Part shown: positions 1 through 8,579 of the stretch, piece by piece
How positions within the stretch are numbered: position 1 is the first letter of the stretch
Layout of the letters: each line of letters starts with the position of its first letter
Made by a program: the position numbers and the translations under genes
The notes under the pieces: model-generated
Database searches by the model: none
What the model was told of the DNA's origin: nothing
What the model saw: the letters and a program-made list of their open reading frames with translations, nothing else
Origin: CAYHGV01 sp964356135
GTDB taxonomy: Bacteria; Hydrothermota; Tepidihabitantia; CAYHGV01
NCBI GenBank assembly: GCA_964356135.1
Contig: CAYHGV010000010.1
Location: 1-41,254 of the forward strand
Reading direction: 5' to 3'
Length of the DNA: 41,254 nucleotides

Positions 1-191
1 AGAATCGAAACCCAGCGATAAGAAACCACAACCGCCAGTGGGGAAATTCTCGAATAACTCCGACTGAGGCTTCGCGAACCGAAGATCGTCAATTTCTCGC
101 CCATCAAGCGAATTTCAGGTTCTGTTTAACTCTCGTATTTTTTCGTGTCTCTTCGTGTCTCTTCGTGGCCATTTGTGTTTACATTCTGCCG
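1..191. other. No gene recognised at left edge
   Basis: I find no supported gene between the window edge and the end of tldD. A short minus-strand reading frame over roughly 1-100 has no recognisable content. The right part is a repeat tract, listed separately. The usual partner of tldD, tldE/pmbA, would be expected further left if present. Confidence 0.5.
139..181 (-). repeat. Short 'acacgaag' intergenic repeat tract
   Basis: Read on the minus strand this is a chain of near-identical units of the form gccacgaagagacacgaag. It belongs to the same family of 'accacgaa…acacgaa' tracts seen at 2787-2995, 4815-5040, 8362-8570 and 25801-25885. It directly follows the tldD stop and has no coding content. 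Confidence 0.6.
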
Positions 192-1637
192 CTAAGTCTT
201 TGCACCAGCCACACGAATATTCCGGAATCGGGCAGGTGCGGTGCCATGCCCGACATGGGCAACCTGGCCCGGCTCACCTTTCCCGCAGTTCGGCACACCC
301 CACATCATCCAGTAGTCCTTATTGCAGACCGCATCACACGACCGCCAGAACTGGGGGGTAATCCCGAAATAGATCGGATTCTTATACAGCTCGGTCAGTT
401 TCCCCTTTTCAATCCGGTGGGCGATTTCGGTCCCGAACTGGAAATTTAATCGTTTATTGTCGATACTCCACGATTTGTTCGTTTCCATATAAATTCCGTC
501 ATCGGTATCCGCAACCAGATCTTCAAACTTCCAGCTCCCCGGCTCGATGTTGATATTGGTCATTCTGATTAACGGAATGCGCTGCCAGCCATCTGCCCGC
601 ATCGTGCCGTTCGACACCTGACCGATAATCGGCGCGGTCTCGCGCGAGGTCAAATAGCCGGTGAATTGACCGTTTTTAATTAACGGGGTTTTTTGAGCAG
701 GCACGCCTTCATCATCGAAACCGAAGCTGCCGAGGCCAGCCGGCACAGTGGCATCAGCGTAGATGGTAACAAACTCCGAGCCGTACTGGAAGTTGTTGAG
801 TTTCTCAAGATTAACGAAACTGGTGCCGGCATACGACTCTTCGGTGCCTAAAACCCGGTCAAGTTCGGTCGGGTGGCCAACCGATTCGTGCACTTGGAGC
901 ACCATCTGGTTAGACCCGAGAATTAAAGTCGTCTCTTTGTCCGGACAGGTCGGTGCGGCTAAGAGGGCACGCGCTTCTTCGCGCGTCTTTTCGGCATTGT
1001 CTAAAAGTTTCAAGCCTTCGATAAACTCGTAACCGGCTTGTCCAAAATTGCCGCCCGCACCCGACGGGTAGGAACGCTCCTGCAGTTCGCCGTCGCGAAT
1101 CGCATAACAACTGATGCCGCCGCCCGACTCAAGAATCTCCTGCTCAATGTAGGAACCATCGGTTGAGGCGAAGTATTTTTTGATTTTCCTGAATTGTAAC
1201 GATGCGCTGGCAATCTTTATATCCGAATGCTGGCGCAAAACCTGGTCGCAGCTTAACAAGAGATTTATTTTGGCTTCCAAACTGACCGCAAACGGGTCGG
1301 CCCTAAATTGGGTCTTGAAAATTCCCCGCTGGGCGGCGAGGGGCGCCAGTTCGACCGGTTTGCCCGGAATCCGGGCTGACGCCTGGGCGATCGCCAATGC
1401 CTCCCGCACCATCCGCTCCTGCTCCCGCTTGCCAATTTTCGATGTTGATGCGAAACCCCATGCCTTATCCTTCAATACCCGCACTCCGAAACCAGTCTCG
1501 ATCGATTTCGTAATCCCCTCGACGATACCGTTCTTTACGACGATACTCTCGGTCTGAGTCTCAATCACCCGACTGTCACCGTAATCCACTCCCTTCAGTT
1601 TCAAAAGGTCGATTATTTCCGCCAGAAATTTTTCCAT
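192..1637 (-). CDS. tldD: TldD family metalloprotease
   Basis: This is a 481-residue protein of the TldD/PmbA family. Family members form a TldD-TldE heterodimeric metalloprotease that degrades unfolded peptides and matures some peptide antibiotics; TldD carries the zinc site. The signature HEXXXH is present as HESVGH, H250 to H255, and the length fits TldD (about 480 residues). The start is set by an AGGAGG ribosome site four bases upstream and a TTGACA/TAAGAT promoter, so this gene has a normal leader, unlike several neighbours. The cytosolic location and protease role are family knowledge. TldE is not in the window and may lie beyond the left edge. Confidence 0.93.
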   Translation of the reverse strand: MEKFLAEIIDLLKLKGVDYGDSRVIETQTESIVVKNGIVEGITKSIETGFGVRVLKDKAWGFASTSKIGKREQERMVREALAIAQASARIPGKPVELAPLAAQRGIFKTQFRADPFAVSLEAKINLLLSCDQVLRQHSDIKIASASLQFRKIKKYFASTDGSYIEQEILESGGGISCYAIRDGELQERSYPSGAGGNFGQAGYEFIEGLKLLDNAEKTREEARALLAAPTCPDKETTLILGSNQMVLQVHESVGHPTELDRVLGTEESYAGTSFVNLEKLNNFQYGSEFVTIYADATVPAGLGSFGFDDEGVPAQKTPLIKNGQFTGYLTSRETAPIIGQVSNGTMRADGWQRIPLIRMTNINIEPGSWKFEDLVADTDDGIYMETNKSWSIDNKRLNFQFGTEIAHRIEKGKLTELYKNPIYFGITPQFWRSCDAVCNKDYWMMWGVPNCGKGEPGQVAHVGHGTAPARFRNIRVAGAKT

Positions 1638-1641
1638 ATCG

Positions 1642-1686
1642 CCTCCTAAGTATAAAGAATCTTAATCCAGGGACTTGCTTTGTCAA
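1642..1686 (-). promoter_or_regulatory. Promoter and ribosome site of tldD
   Basis: On the minus strand TTGACA lies at 1686-1681 and TAAGAT at 1664-1659, with a 16-base spacer. An AGGAGG Shine-Dalgarno follows at 1647-1642, four bases before the ATG. This is the conventional, leadered design in this genome and a useful contrast to the leaderless sites. Confidence 0.7.
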
Positions 1687-1763
1687 TATTTATTACAGTG
1701 GTGTAGTACCCCCAACATTTCTTTGCACTAAAAGAAAACACTACACAAAACTTGGCTAAAAAT

Positions 1764-2000
1764 GTCATTGCGAAGAGCAGCCGAATCAACCCCGAAGATT
1801 CTTGATGTCGTCCCACAAGGTAGGACTTCACCGATGCTTTGCATAAGGTCCGCCATCCGCCAAGAAATGTGGCGGATTCTTGGCGGACTCAGAATGACCG
1901 CGCCTCGGAAACGAGGCGAAAGCGAACGGGTCGTGGTTTCACTCCGTTCACCTATGTCGCGTCCATACTATAATTTGGACGCGCCGCATAACGCAATGAC
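1764..2000. repeat. Non-coding element with 9-bp inverted termini
   Basis: The segment opens with GTCATTGCG (1764-1772) and closes with its exact reverse complement CGCAATGAC (1992-2000). Inside are a stem of GTCCGCC/GGCGGAC enclosing TCCGCCA/TGGCGGA (1848-1888) and a stem GCGTCCA/TGGACGC (1959-1982). It carries no convincing gene. The termini and the phrase 'gaagattcttgatgtcg' resemble the widespread 'gtcattgcga…tcgcaatgac' element family of uncultivated bacteria. It fills most of the gap between tldD and the DUF1175 gene. Confidence 0.65.
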
Positions 2001-2034
2001 TAAAAGGACTTTTGGGTCAAACTCCACACCGCTG

Positions 2035-2062
2035 TTGACAGCTATGTACCCACCTTTAGAAT
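2035..2062 (+). promoter_or_regulatory. Leaderless promoter of the DUF1175 gene
   Basis: TTGACA (2035-2040), a 16-base spacer and TAGAAT (2057-2062). Six bases later comes the ATG at 2069, which is where transcription would be expected to begin. No Shine-Dalgarno is present. Confidence 0.75.
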
Positions 2063-2068
2063 TGCCCG

Positions 2069-2761
2069 ATGGTTCCGACTTTTATCTGCATGGCGTTACT
2101 TCTGCTCCCGGTTCCGGACCAGGACCGGGATGGCTTTCCGGATACCACGGAACTGCGCACTGCCCGCGACCGGTATGCATTCCGGGAATGGTTCTGCGCC
2201 CTTGCCCTGTCAGAGTATTTCGAGCCGACCGAAAAGGTCAAAGACTGCGGGGATTTGGCTCGGTTCGCTTACCGGGAAGCACTGAAAGTCCACGATCAAA
2301 AATGGTTCAACCGGACCGGCATCAAAATCACCACCGCCATTCCCGACATCGCACGCTTTCACTATCCCGACATTCCTCTCTTAGGCACCAAAATCTTTCG
2401 GCTCAAAGCCGGTCCGTTTACCACCCAAGACCTTGAAACCGGCGCCTTCTCGAACTACGCCGACACAAAAAATCTCCTACTCCACAATACGGTTTTTCTC
2501 GGCAAAGAGCCGAACGGTTTAAAAAACGGCGACCTCTTATTTTTCTTTCAGTCCGCAGACCAGAGCTACCATCTGATGATTTATCTTCTTTCGAAAGGCG
2601 GGAAATATCTCCTCTACCACACCGGGCCTTCGGATACAACCGAGGGCGAGTTACGGCTGATTGAATATAAAACCCTTGAGAACTTTCCGGTTATTGATTG
2701 GCGGCCAATTCCCCAGAATCAAGCTTTTTTAGGTTTTTATCGGTTTAAGATTCTGGATTAA
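2069..2761 (+). CDS. DUF1175 family exported protein
   Basis: A 230-residue protein with a short hydrophobic N-terminus (residues 3-15). A calcium-loop-like DQDRDGFPD segment, as in thrombospondin type 3 repeats, follows at 18-25. The body matches DUF1175 (the E. coli YfaT family): CGDLARFAYREAL from C60, then GDLLFFF and YHLMIYL with H168. Cys and a later His in this order resemble NlpC/P60-like cysteine peptidases, but that is inference. In enterobacteria YfaT sits beside an alpha-2-macroglobulin gene; none is here. The start at 2069 is supported by the leaderless promoter; there is no ribosome site. Substrate is unknown. Confidence 0.8.
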   Translation: MVPTFICMALLLLPVPDQDRDGFPDTTELRTARDRYAFREWFCALALSEYFEPTEKVKDCGDLARFAYREALKVHDQKWFNRTGIKITTAIPDIARFHYPDIPLLGTKIFRLKAGPFTTQDLETGAFSNYADTKNLLLHNTVFLGKEPNGLKNGDLLFFFQSADQSYHLMIYLLSKGGKYLLYHTGPSDTTEGELRLIEYKTLENFPVIDWRPIPQNQAFLGFYRFKILD

Positions 2762-2786
2762 AAACCGCCGACAAGCCAAAAAGATT

Positions 2787-2995
2787 AACCACGGATGGCG
2801 GCACCAATCGGCATCAAGGATGCCGCAGTGCCGACACAGATAAAGAATTTAAGGTAACCACCGAAGGCACGGAAGACACAGAAAAAATCAATCTCATCAC
2901 AGATAAAACACGGGAAAAAAGGAACCACAGATGGCGCTCAGCTCCAAAGGAGCCACCGAGACGAGGCGAACACGGATAAACACAGATAAAACTAC
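2787..2995 (+). repeat. Degenerate 'accacagatgg / acacagataaa' repeat tract
   Basis: A 200-base non-coding tract of loosely repeated units (accacggatgg, accaccgaaggcacggaag, acacagataaa). Embedded near the left end is a hairpin: CGGCAC (2799-2804) pairs with GTGCCG (2828-2833), and inside it GGCATC-aag-GATGCC (2810-2824) is a perfect inner stem. A near copy of this embedded unit occurs at 4829-4863. A second insert at about 2935-2965 reads 'gcgctcagctccaaaggagcc'. Confidence 0.7.
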
Positions 2996-3050
2996 TATAA
3001 TTCCCGATCAACCAGGAACCTGAGTTATGTAACTCAACACCGAAATTCTC

Positions 3051-3079
3051 TTGACCTTTGATGGATTTTTAGCTACCTT
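3051..3079 (+). promoter_or_regulatory. Leaderless promoter of the PEGA gene
   Basis: TTGACC (3051-3056), a 17-base spacer and TACCTT (3074-3079), then exactly six bases to the ATG at 3086. No Shine-Dalgarno precedes the ATG. Confidence 0.72.
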
Positions 3080-3085
3080 TTGCCT

Positions 3086-3535
3086 ATGAAACTATTTATT
3101 GCACTTTCCCTATTAATATGTGGATTAGCATTCGCCGAGCAGGGTTACATTACGGTTGAAACCGACCGCCCCGGTCTCAGTATCTACCTCGACAGCGAAC
3201 TCCTCGGTGTCAGCCCAATCGACAAGCGCCCGGTTTCTGCCGGCGAACATACCGTCAGCCTTTTTCATCCCGACACCATCGAAGATGCCTACTGGCAGAT
3301 GAGGCAGCAGGGATTTCCGACGATGGTAACCAAGCTGCCCGGTCTGCGCCGGTACGATGTTGGAACCAAACGGGTCGTGGTCAACCCCAATGAAACGGCG
3401 AAGGTTTATTTGAGTTATACCCGAGCTGAACGGGCACCTTCCCAGACCTGCTGTCTTATGGGTGGCTGTGTAACCGGCGTTGTCGGCGGCAGCCTTGTCT
3501 TGGGATTTGTCCTCGCTTTGCTTCTCAACCGGTAA
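3086..3535 (+). CDS. PEGA domain membrane-anchored protein
   Basis: 149 residues. A signal-like segment (MKLFIALSLLICGLAFA) is followed by a PEGA-type beta domain with the pattern ITVETDRPGLSIYLD…LLGVSPI…VSAGEHTVSL, then a Cys-rich stretch (TCCLMGGC) and a glycine-rich hydrophobic C-terminal helix ending LLLNR. PEGA domains are extracytoplasmic beta modules of unclear ligand. The ATG at 3086 is preferred over a TTG two codons upstream because it fits the leaderless promoter. The stop TAA is separated by a single base from the GTG of the next gene, so the two are probably translated in series. Function not known. Confidence 0.8.
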   Translation: MKLFIALSLLICGLAFAEQGYITVETDRPGLSIYLDSELLGVSPIDKRPVSAGEHTVSLFHPDTIEDAYWQMRQQGFPTMVTKLPGLRRYDVGTKRVVVNPNETAKVYLSYTRAERAPSQTCCLMGGCVTGVVGGSLVLGFVLALLLNR

Positions 3536-3536
3536 T

Positions 3537-4808
3537 GTGCTAACCCTACTTTTCCTTTTTTCAATACATTCACCCATCATTCTGAACGAAGTCCTGGCAA
3601 ATCCCCGGGGCAGTGAAAGCGGCACTGGTTCGCCCGGCGACCGAAACGAATTCTTAGAAATCTATAACAACTCAAATGATTCGATTGACCTTGCCGGCTG
3701 GTTCCTGACCGATTTCGATGCCACCGATGAAATTTCCGCCTGGACTGACCCGAATATCCTAACCCGCTGCCCGGAAGTAATCATCAATTCCACCTTCCTG
3801 CCCGCACACGGTTTTGCTGTAATCTTAGACCCGGAATACACCTCGGATGATACGACCGGCGGTTATGTGCAACCGTATAGCTTTCCCCCAAAAACACTTA
3901 TACTTACCGTCGGTAATACGACCCTGGGCGATGGCTTGGCAAATACCGACCCGGTTCTTCTCTATGCACCCGATTTAGCCGAAAGCACCAGTTTCGGCAC
4001 ACCGTTTGATACCCTGGACAGCCTGCCCGATGATGCCGGCGACGGCATAAGCTGGGAGCGGATAAAAGCGGACGAGGCGGACCGAGTAAGCAATTGGATT
4101 TCTTGCCCTAACTCGTCCGGGTCAACTCCGGGCAGCGAAAACAGCACCCTGAGTTTCCGCGACCTCGCGATCAGTCCTGACGATATTTCCGTATCACCCG
4201 GTCAGGCACAAATCTCCACCCCCATCACTGTCAGAGCCACCGTCCACAATCGAAGTTTCGTCCCGATCGCAGATTGGGAGTTGAGGATTTTTACGGATGT
4301 CAATCACGACAGCATCGAACAACCAACCGAACGATTGGCACGTATCCCGGGCGATACCATAACCGGCCAGGGAGAAACGGTACATGAGTACACCTGGCCG
4401 AATCCATCCGCTGGAACTCACACTATCGGAGTGGCAATCTCTTATGCCCAGGACCAGGACTTAGACAACAACCTTGCATTTGCCGGTCTTACGGTCTACG
4501 GCGCGAACGAGTATTTGGAAATTGTCAATCACGCTTTCAATCCGGAAAATGATTCGGCAGTGATCGACTACTGCCTGCCCGAATCCAATGGCTATCTGAC
4601 GATTGCGGTTTATGATCTTGCCGGTCGGACGGCACAAACCCTGAAACAAGGGAAAGTCAGCGATATTCAAGGGCGGGTGTTCTGGAACGGCCGCAATAAA
4701 AGCGACCGGATTATGCCAGTCGGCATCTACATCGTCAATTTGGAGTATCGTCTGGACCGTAAAATCTACCAGGCGAAGAAAACGGTCATTGTCGCCAAGC
4801 CGCTATAA
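3537..4808 (+). CDS. Exported lamin-tail-domain protein with CARDB and FlgD-like C-terminus
   Basis: About 423 residues. I chose the GTG at 3537, one base after the upstream TAA, because it yields a short signal peptide (LTLLFLFSIHSPIILNEVLA). Residues about 15-180 match a lamin-tail (LTD) domain: ILNEVLANP, NEFLEIYN, IDLAGWFLTD. A CARDB-like beta domain follows (DLAISPDDISVSPGQ…VRATVHN). The C-terminal 80 residues form the FlgD-Ig/type-IX-style sorting module (LTIAVYDLAGR, GRNKSDRIMPVGIYIVNLE). Such proteins are normally secreted or surface-bound, and LTD domains often accompany nucleases or polysaccharide binding, but no catalytic domain is visible here. Role unknown. Confidence 0.82.
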   Translation: MLTLLFLFSIHSPIILNEVLANPRGSESGTGSPGDRNEFLEIYNNSNDSIDLAGWFLTDFDATDEISAWTDPNILTRCPEVIINSTFLPAHGFAVILDPEYTSDDTTGGYVQPYSFPPKTLILTVGNTTLGDGLANTDPVLLYAPDLAESTSFGTPFDTLDSLPDDAGDGISWERIKADEADRVSNWISCPNSSGSTPGSENSTLSFRDLAISPDDISVSPGQAQISTPITVRATVHNRSFVPIADWELRIFTDVNHDSIEQPTERLARIPGDTITGQGETVHEYTWPNPSAGTHTIGVAISYAQDQDLDNNLAFAGLTVYGANEYLEIVNHAFNPENDSAVIDYCLPESNGYLTIAVYDLAGRTAQTLKQGKVSDIQGRVFWNGRNKSDRIMPVGIYIVNLEYRLDRKIYQAKKTVIVAKPL

Positions 4809-4814
4809 AGAATT

Positions 4815-5040
4815 GTAACCACAGATGTCGGCACCAATCGGCATCAAGGATCCCGCGGTGCCGCCACGGATAAACACAGATTAGAATTGATAGACCACGA
4901 ATAAAGAATTTATTGTAACCACGGAAGACACGGAAAACAAATAATCTTTGATGCGCAGCATAGATTGAGCGAAGCGAAATCAACCACGAATGGACACGAA
5001 TATTGAAACACGAATCCACACGAAAAATAAACCGCAGAGG
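4815..5040 (+). repeat. Degenerate 'accacagatg / acacgaa' repeat tract
   Basis: Non-coding tract built from accacag, acacagatt, accacgaat and ccacacgaaa units. The first 50 bases repeat the embedded hairpin unit of 2799-2833 with a few changes: CGGCAC at 4829-4834 and GTGCCG at 4858-4863 are kept, while the inner stem is damaged (GGCATC-aag-GATCCC). The rest of the gap to 5206 holds no gene. Confidence 0.68.
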
Positions 5041-5206
5041 GCACAGAGAAATAATTTTAAATTTACAGTTATTCCCTTTAGGATCCCTGTGATTCAAACT
5101 CCTGATTACTTGTCTCATTTTTACCCTGGGATACCGGTAGTTTAACCGCATCTAAAAAAAACGGCCGGAGTGATCCGACCAGTTACAACGCCTTAACCGC
5201 TACTGC

Positions 5207-6130
5207 TTAGTCGACGCTTGAACTTTCGGTAATAATGTAGTTCACCGGATTGGCAAGCTGTCCTGCGACATGAACCTCATAGTGGAGATGGGGACCGACA
5301 CTCCGGCCGGTGCTGCCGGTCAGCGCAACATTATCACCGCGCTTGACCAGGTCTCCGACATTCACCTTAATGAACGAACAGTGGGCATAGAGCGTCGTAA
5401 TGCCATAGCCGTGGTCAATCTCCAGGGCTAAACCATAACCCTGCCGCGGACCAACGAACGAAACTTTGCCGTCGGCGGGAGCGATAATCGGAGTGCCGGA
5501 AGGTCCGGCAATATCAATCCCCTCGTGCATCTTCAACTGTTTGGTGAACGGGTCAACTCGATAACCAAACGGACTCATCACCCAACCCGGAGCCGGCCAG
5601 ATCGAAGGCGTCCGGTCTCTCAGGTATGCCTGTTGATTGAGATGTTCCTCTAATTTCTTAAAACTCTCCTGCTGAACCCGCGCCTCTTCCAAAAGACGGT
5701 TCAAAGCATTGTCGACATCGTTGGCTAAACCATAGCTGCCTGCACCCTGCTTTCGCAATGCCGAGACGAGGCTATCATCGTTTTCTCCGCCCATTCCCAG
5801 GCTCATAACATCCGGATGGATTAACTCCAGATTGGTAACCACCCGGAGTTTAATATCGGATTCCTTTAATTTGGAAAGTTCATCTTTGATACCGGTAGCC
5901 AAATTCTTAAATTCCTTCATTTTCGCCTTCAGAATATTATTCTCATGGACTAAAGAACTGAGCCGCGCCTGGTCGACAATCCGTTTCGACCGGTCATGGG
6001 CAAAATAAACGAAGACCGGGAGAGCAACTAACAGCACTCCCAGTACGGTATATACGACAAATAATGGAATCGAGAAATTAAAAATCCGGTTCCATTTCGG
6101 AAAATGTATTAAAAAGTTTACCCGGCTCAT
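5207..6130 (-). CDS. M23 (LytM) peptidoglycan endopeptidase, membrane anchored
   Basis: 307 residues: a short cytoplasmic tail, one membrane helix (about 22-44), a coiled-coil region (about 50-170) and a C-terminal M23 peptidase. The zinc ligands are visible: H202 and D206 in HEGIDIAG, H283 in GPHLHYEVH, with H281 as the general-base histidine. M23 enzymes cut peptide cross-links of murein, and this coiled-coil layout resembles cell-shape/division hydrolases. I take the ATG at 6130; a TTG 21 bases upstream lies inside the promoter. The promoter predicts a leader of only about six bases. The next gene on the minus strand side (pdxA) is 186 bases away. Confidence 0.88.
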   Translation of the reverse strand: MSRVNFLIHFPKWNRIFNFSIPLFVVYTVLGVLLVALPVFVYFAHDRSKRIVDQARLSSLVHENNILKAKMKEFKNLATGIKDELSKLKESDIKLRVVTNLELIHPDVMSLGMGGENDDSLVSALRKQGAGSYGLANDVDNALNRLLEEARVQQESFKKLEEHLNQQAYLRDRTPSIWPAPGWVMSPFGYRVDPFTKQLKMHEGIDIAGPSGTPIIAPADGKVSFVGPRQGYGLALEIDHGYGITTLYAHCSFIKVNVGDLVKRGDNVALTGSTGRSVGPHLHYEVHVAGQLANPVNYIITESSSVD

Positions 6131-6142
6131 ATATTTGTTAAA

Positions 6143-6170
6143 ACTATACAATATATACCGATTTTGTCAA
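6143..6170 (-). promoter_or_regulatory. Promoter of the M23 peptidase gene
   Basis: Minus strand TTGACA (6170-6165), 16-base spacer, TATAGT (6148-6143). The predicted start of transcription is about 6136, only six bases before the ATG at 6130, so the message is nearly leaderless. Confidence 0.7.
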
Positions 6171-6315
6171 GAGTTTTTTTAAAAAATCGACATAAATTAC
6201 ACTTTTTTATAACTGTTAATCGACCCCCGCACATCAAACCCCGGTTACCGGACCTGCCGGAAAACAAGGAATCGGTCGGATTATGAAGCTATAATGTAAA
6301 AACGGACTGCAACCT

Positions 6316-7251
6316 TCACTCTGTACCCGGCAATCGTTCCGCCCATTGCAGGGCAAGGCGTATCGCCGTTTCCATGCTTAATGATGAAGCAATGCCCTGA
6401 CCGGCTATATCGAAGGCGGTGCCGTGCAGCGGTGAGGTCCGAATAATCGGTAAACCCAGAGTCACGTTGACCCCCCTGCCCTGGCTTAAAACCTTTACCG
6501 GAATCATCCCTTGGTCGTGATACATTGCAACAACACCCTGAAAGCGGACCATGAGCGAACCAATCGAATCCGCCGGAAACGGTCCTTCAACATTCAATCC
6601 GGATTGACGCGCGGTCGCAATCGCCCTTTCAATCTTCTCTTCTTCACCTCGAGAAAACTCAAAGCTGTGGGGATTAAAAGCGAACACCGCGATCAATGGG
6701 TTCTCGATCTTCATGAACCGCTTTAAAAAATCGTCCAACAGCTTAATTTTATTGAAGACCTTCCCAGGAGTTATCAATCCGCTCACCCGAGAGAGAGGCG
6801 TATGGGTCGTCAGAAAGGCAACCTTGAGCGGTTCGGAATAGGCAAGCATCGCATAATTTTTAACCTTGAACTCCCGGGCTAAAATTTCGGTATGCCCGGG
6901 TAAGCGATGCCCCGCCCGCCACAGCGCCTCTTTCGAAATTGGGGCGGTAACCAGTCCGACAATTTCTTTCTTTTTTAATAAATTGATGCCGATGCGCAGT
7001 GCCTCAAAAGCAGCCTTGCCGCAGCTTTTCTGGACGGTGCCGAATTCAAAATCGAAATCAGGAATAAGGTCGATAAGATACCGATTGAAATCGAAGTCGA
7101 GACCGAGCCGCCTGCTTAACCTTTCGAAAATCCCGCGCGCGCCGATAACCCCAATCGATTGATACTTGAACTCGGGCAGGCTTTTCAGGATGACCTCGGG
7201 ACCGATACCAGCCGGGTCACCCATCGTAATCGCGATTTTCATTTTAGCCAT
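6316..7251 (-). CDS. pdxA: 4-hydroxythreonine-4-phosphate dehydrogenase
   Basis: 311 residues, close to the usual 320-330. PdxA oxidises 4-phosphohydroxy-L-threonine with NAD, giving the aminoketone precursor of pyridoxal phosphate in the DXP-dependent route. Diagnostic segments are ITMGDPAGIGPEV near the N-terminus, GHTEIL, AFNPHSFE, MYHDQGMIPVK with the metal-binding histidine, and the C-terminal GTAFDIAGQG. The start overlaps the end of dinB by eight bases, so both are one transcript. An alternative ATG three codons downstream cannot be excluded. No other PLP gene is in the window. Confidence 0.95.
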   Translation of the reverse strand: MAKMKIAITMGDPAGIGPEVILKSLPEFKYQSIGVIGARGIFERLSRRLGLDFDFNRYLIDLIPDFDFEFGTVQKSCGKAAFEALRIGINLLKKKEIVGLVTAPISKEALWRAGHRLPGHTEILAREFKVKNYAMLAYSEPLKVAFLTTHTPLSRVSGLITPGKVFNKIKLLDDFLKRFMKIENPLIAVFAFNPHSFEFSRGEEEKIERAIATARQSGLNVEGPFPADSIGSLMVRFQGVVAMYHDQGMIPVKVLSQGRGVNVTLGLPIIRTSPLHGTAFDIAGQGIASSLSMETAIRLALQWAERLPGTE

Positions 7252-8281
7252 CGGATTTTTTCAAATTCGAGAATCTGACCCCCACCAACCGGACTTTTTT
7301 CGTCCAGTCGAACCGGTTGATAAGCGATAGCGCCAGCGGCAGAATCTGATCCAGAGTCGTTACCGGTTCTTTGGTGCTAACCGAGCGGGTAAAGGTCGTA
7401 AAATCCTGAAACCGTATCCTTAAGGTTATCGTTCGGGTCTGGTAGCCCGATTGATTAAGCTGCTCGACCAAATCCCGGGTGAGCTTTTCGGCAGTCTCCT
7501 GGATAATCGGTAACTGCTTTACGTCCCATTGAAAGGTTATATCCCGGCTGATAGATTTTGGTTCCCAATGGGTGATAACCGGACTGTCGTCAATACCCCG
7601 CGAATGGTCATAGAGCATCCGCCCCCATGATTTTCCAAAATACTCTTCGAGCTCAGCCAGAGTTCGCAAGCGCAGTTCGCCGACCGTTCTTACCCCTATC
7701 TTCTCTAACCGCGCTTCGGTTTTCGGACCCACCCCCCAGAGTGTCCGCACCGGCAGTTCGGATAAAAAATTATCTATTTCCCCTTCGTTAACGATCGTCA
7801 ATCCATCCGGTTTATTCATCCCGGAGGCGATTTTTGCCAGGAGTTTATTCGGCGCCACGCCCACCGATGCGGTCAGTTTCGTCTCGTCCAGAATCCGTTG
7901 CTTTAACTCTACGGCGATATCCGGAGCCGGGCGCTCTACCTCGGAAACATCGAGAAAAGCCTCGTCCAGTCCCAGCGGTTCGACCAGCGAGGTATATTCA
8001 CGAAGAATGCTCATAATCCGATTGGAAGCCCGCTCATACAACGCCATATCGACCGGTAAAAATACCGCCTGGGGACAGAGCCGGTAAGCGGTGATCAACG
8101 GCATTGCCGAGTGGAGACCGTATTTTCTCGCCTCGTAGTTGCAGGTTGAGACCACGCCCCGGCGCCGGGGATTGCCATCGCCACCGACCACCACCGGCTT
8201 ATCCTTCAGTGCCGGCCGGCGCAGCTCTTCCACCGCCGCGAAAAATGCGTCCATATCAAGATGAATAATCGCACGCCCCAT
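7244..8281 (-). CDS. dinB: DNA polymerase IV (Y family)
   Basis: 345 residues, typical for DinB. This error-prone polymerase extends past damaged template bases. The catalytic acidic residues sit in HLDMDAFFAAVE (D8, D10) and GLDEAFLDVS; the helix-hairpin-helix segment is around LWGVGPKTEARLEKIGV, and the little-finger domain follows. There is no clear C-terminal beta-clamp motif such as QL(S/D)LF; the end is GVRFSNLKKSDG. The ATG lies exactly six bases from the -10 box, so the mRNA is probably leaderless. I see no LexA-like palindrome in the promoter. Confidence 0.95.
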   Translation of the reverse strand: MGRAIIHLDMDAFFAAVEELRRPALKDKPVVVGGDGNPRRRGVVSTCNYEARKYGLHSAMPLITAYRLCPQAVFLPVDMALYERASNRIMSILREYTSLVEPLGLDEAFLDVSEVERPAPDIAVELKQRILDETKLTASVGVAPNKLLAKIASGMNKPDGLTIVNEGEIDNFLSELPVRTLWGVGPKTEARLEKIGVRTVGELRLRTLAELEEYFGKSWGRMLYDHSRGIDDSPVITHWEPKSISRDITFQWDVKQLPIIQETAEKLTRDLVEQLNQSGYQTRTITLRIRFQDFTTFTRSVSTKEPVTTLDQILPLALSLINRFDWTKKVRLVGVRFSNLKKSDG

Positions 8282-8287
8282 AATCTC

Positions 8288-8315
8288 ATAGTATTACAAC
8301 TCCCTCGACTGTCAA
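8288..8315 (-). promoter_or_regulatory. Leaderless promoter of dinB-pdxA
   Basis: Minus strand TTGACA (8315-8310), 16-base spacer, TACTAT (8293-8288), six bases, then ATG at 8281. No Shine-Dalgarno is visible. Confidence 0.75.
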
Positions 8316-8361
8316 CACGGCCTAAAAAAAGCTACCCGAGAATCCTGTAAAATTAAAAATA

Positions 8362-8570
8362 TAACCACGAAAGCGCGAAGGTGTGGAAACCACGAACTTT
8401 AAGGGATGTTAATTTTCACCACATCAGAAATTTGAACTCCTTGAAGTCGTTCTATGTCGCGTCCATTTTCTAATTTGGACGCGCTGCATTTCGTGCTTTC
8501 TTATCTTTCGTGGTCTTGATGTCGCTATGCTCCATCTACGCTTCGCGTTTCGTGGTAAAAATGACCCTTT
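8362..8570. repeat. Composite intergenic repeat region
   Basis: Between dinB and the R-M gene. The left part reads accacgaaagcgcgaag and accacgaac. The right part carries the same words inverted (tttcgtggtc, tttcgtggta). In the middle, 8451-8487 repeats the stem-loop found at 1951-1987: tatgtcgcgtccat, a short variable loop, then taatttggacgcgc (stem GCGTCCA/TGGACGC at 8459-8482). No gene is visible. Confidence 0.65.
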
Positions 8571-8579
8571 CACCCACGG

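Noticed and set aside
1762..2436. 224-codon plus-strand frame over the repeat element and the start of the DUF1175 gene
   Set aside because: Its first part is translated repeat DNA and the rest is out of frame with a conserved family in the same stretch.
2787..2995. Possible CRISPR-like array in the repeated intergenic words
   Set aside because: Units vary in length and sequence, there are no constant repeats with unique spacers, and no cas gene is present.
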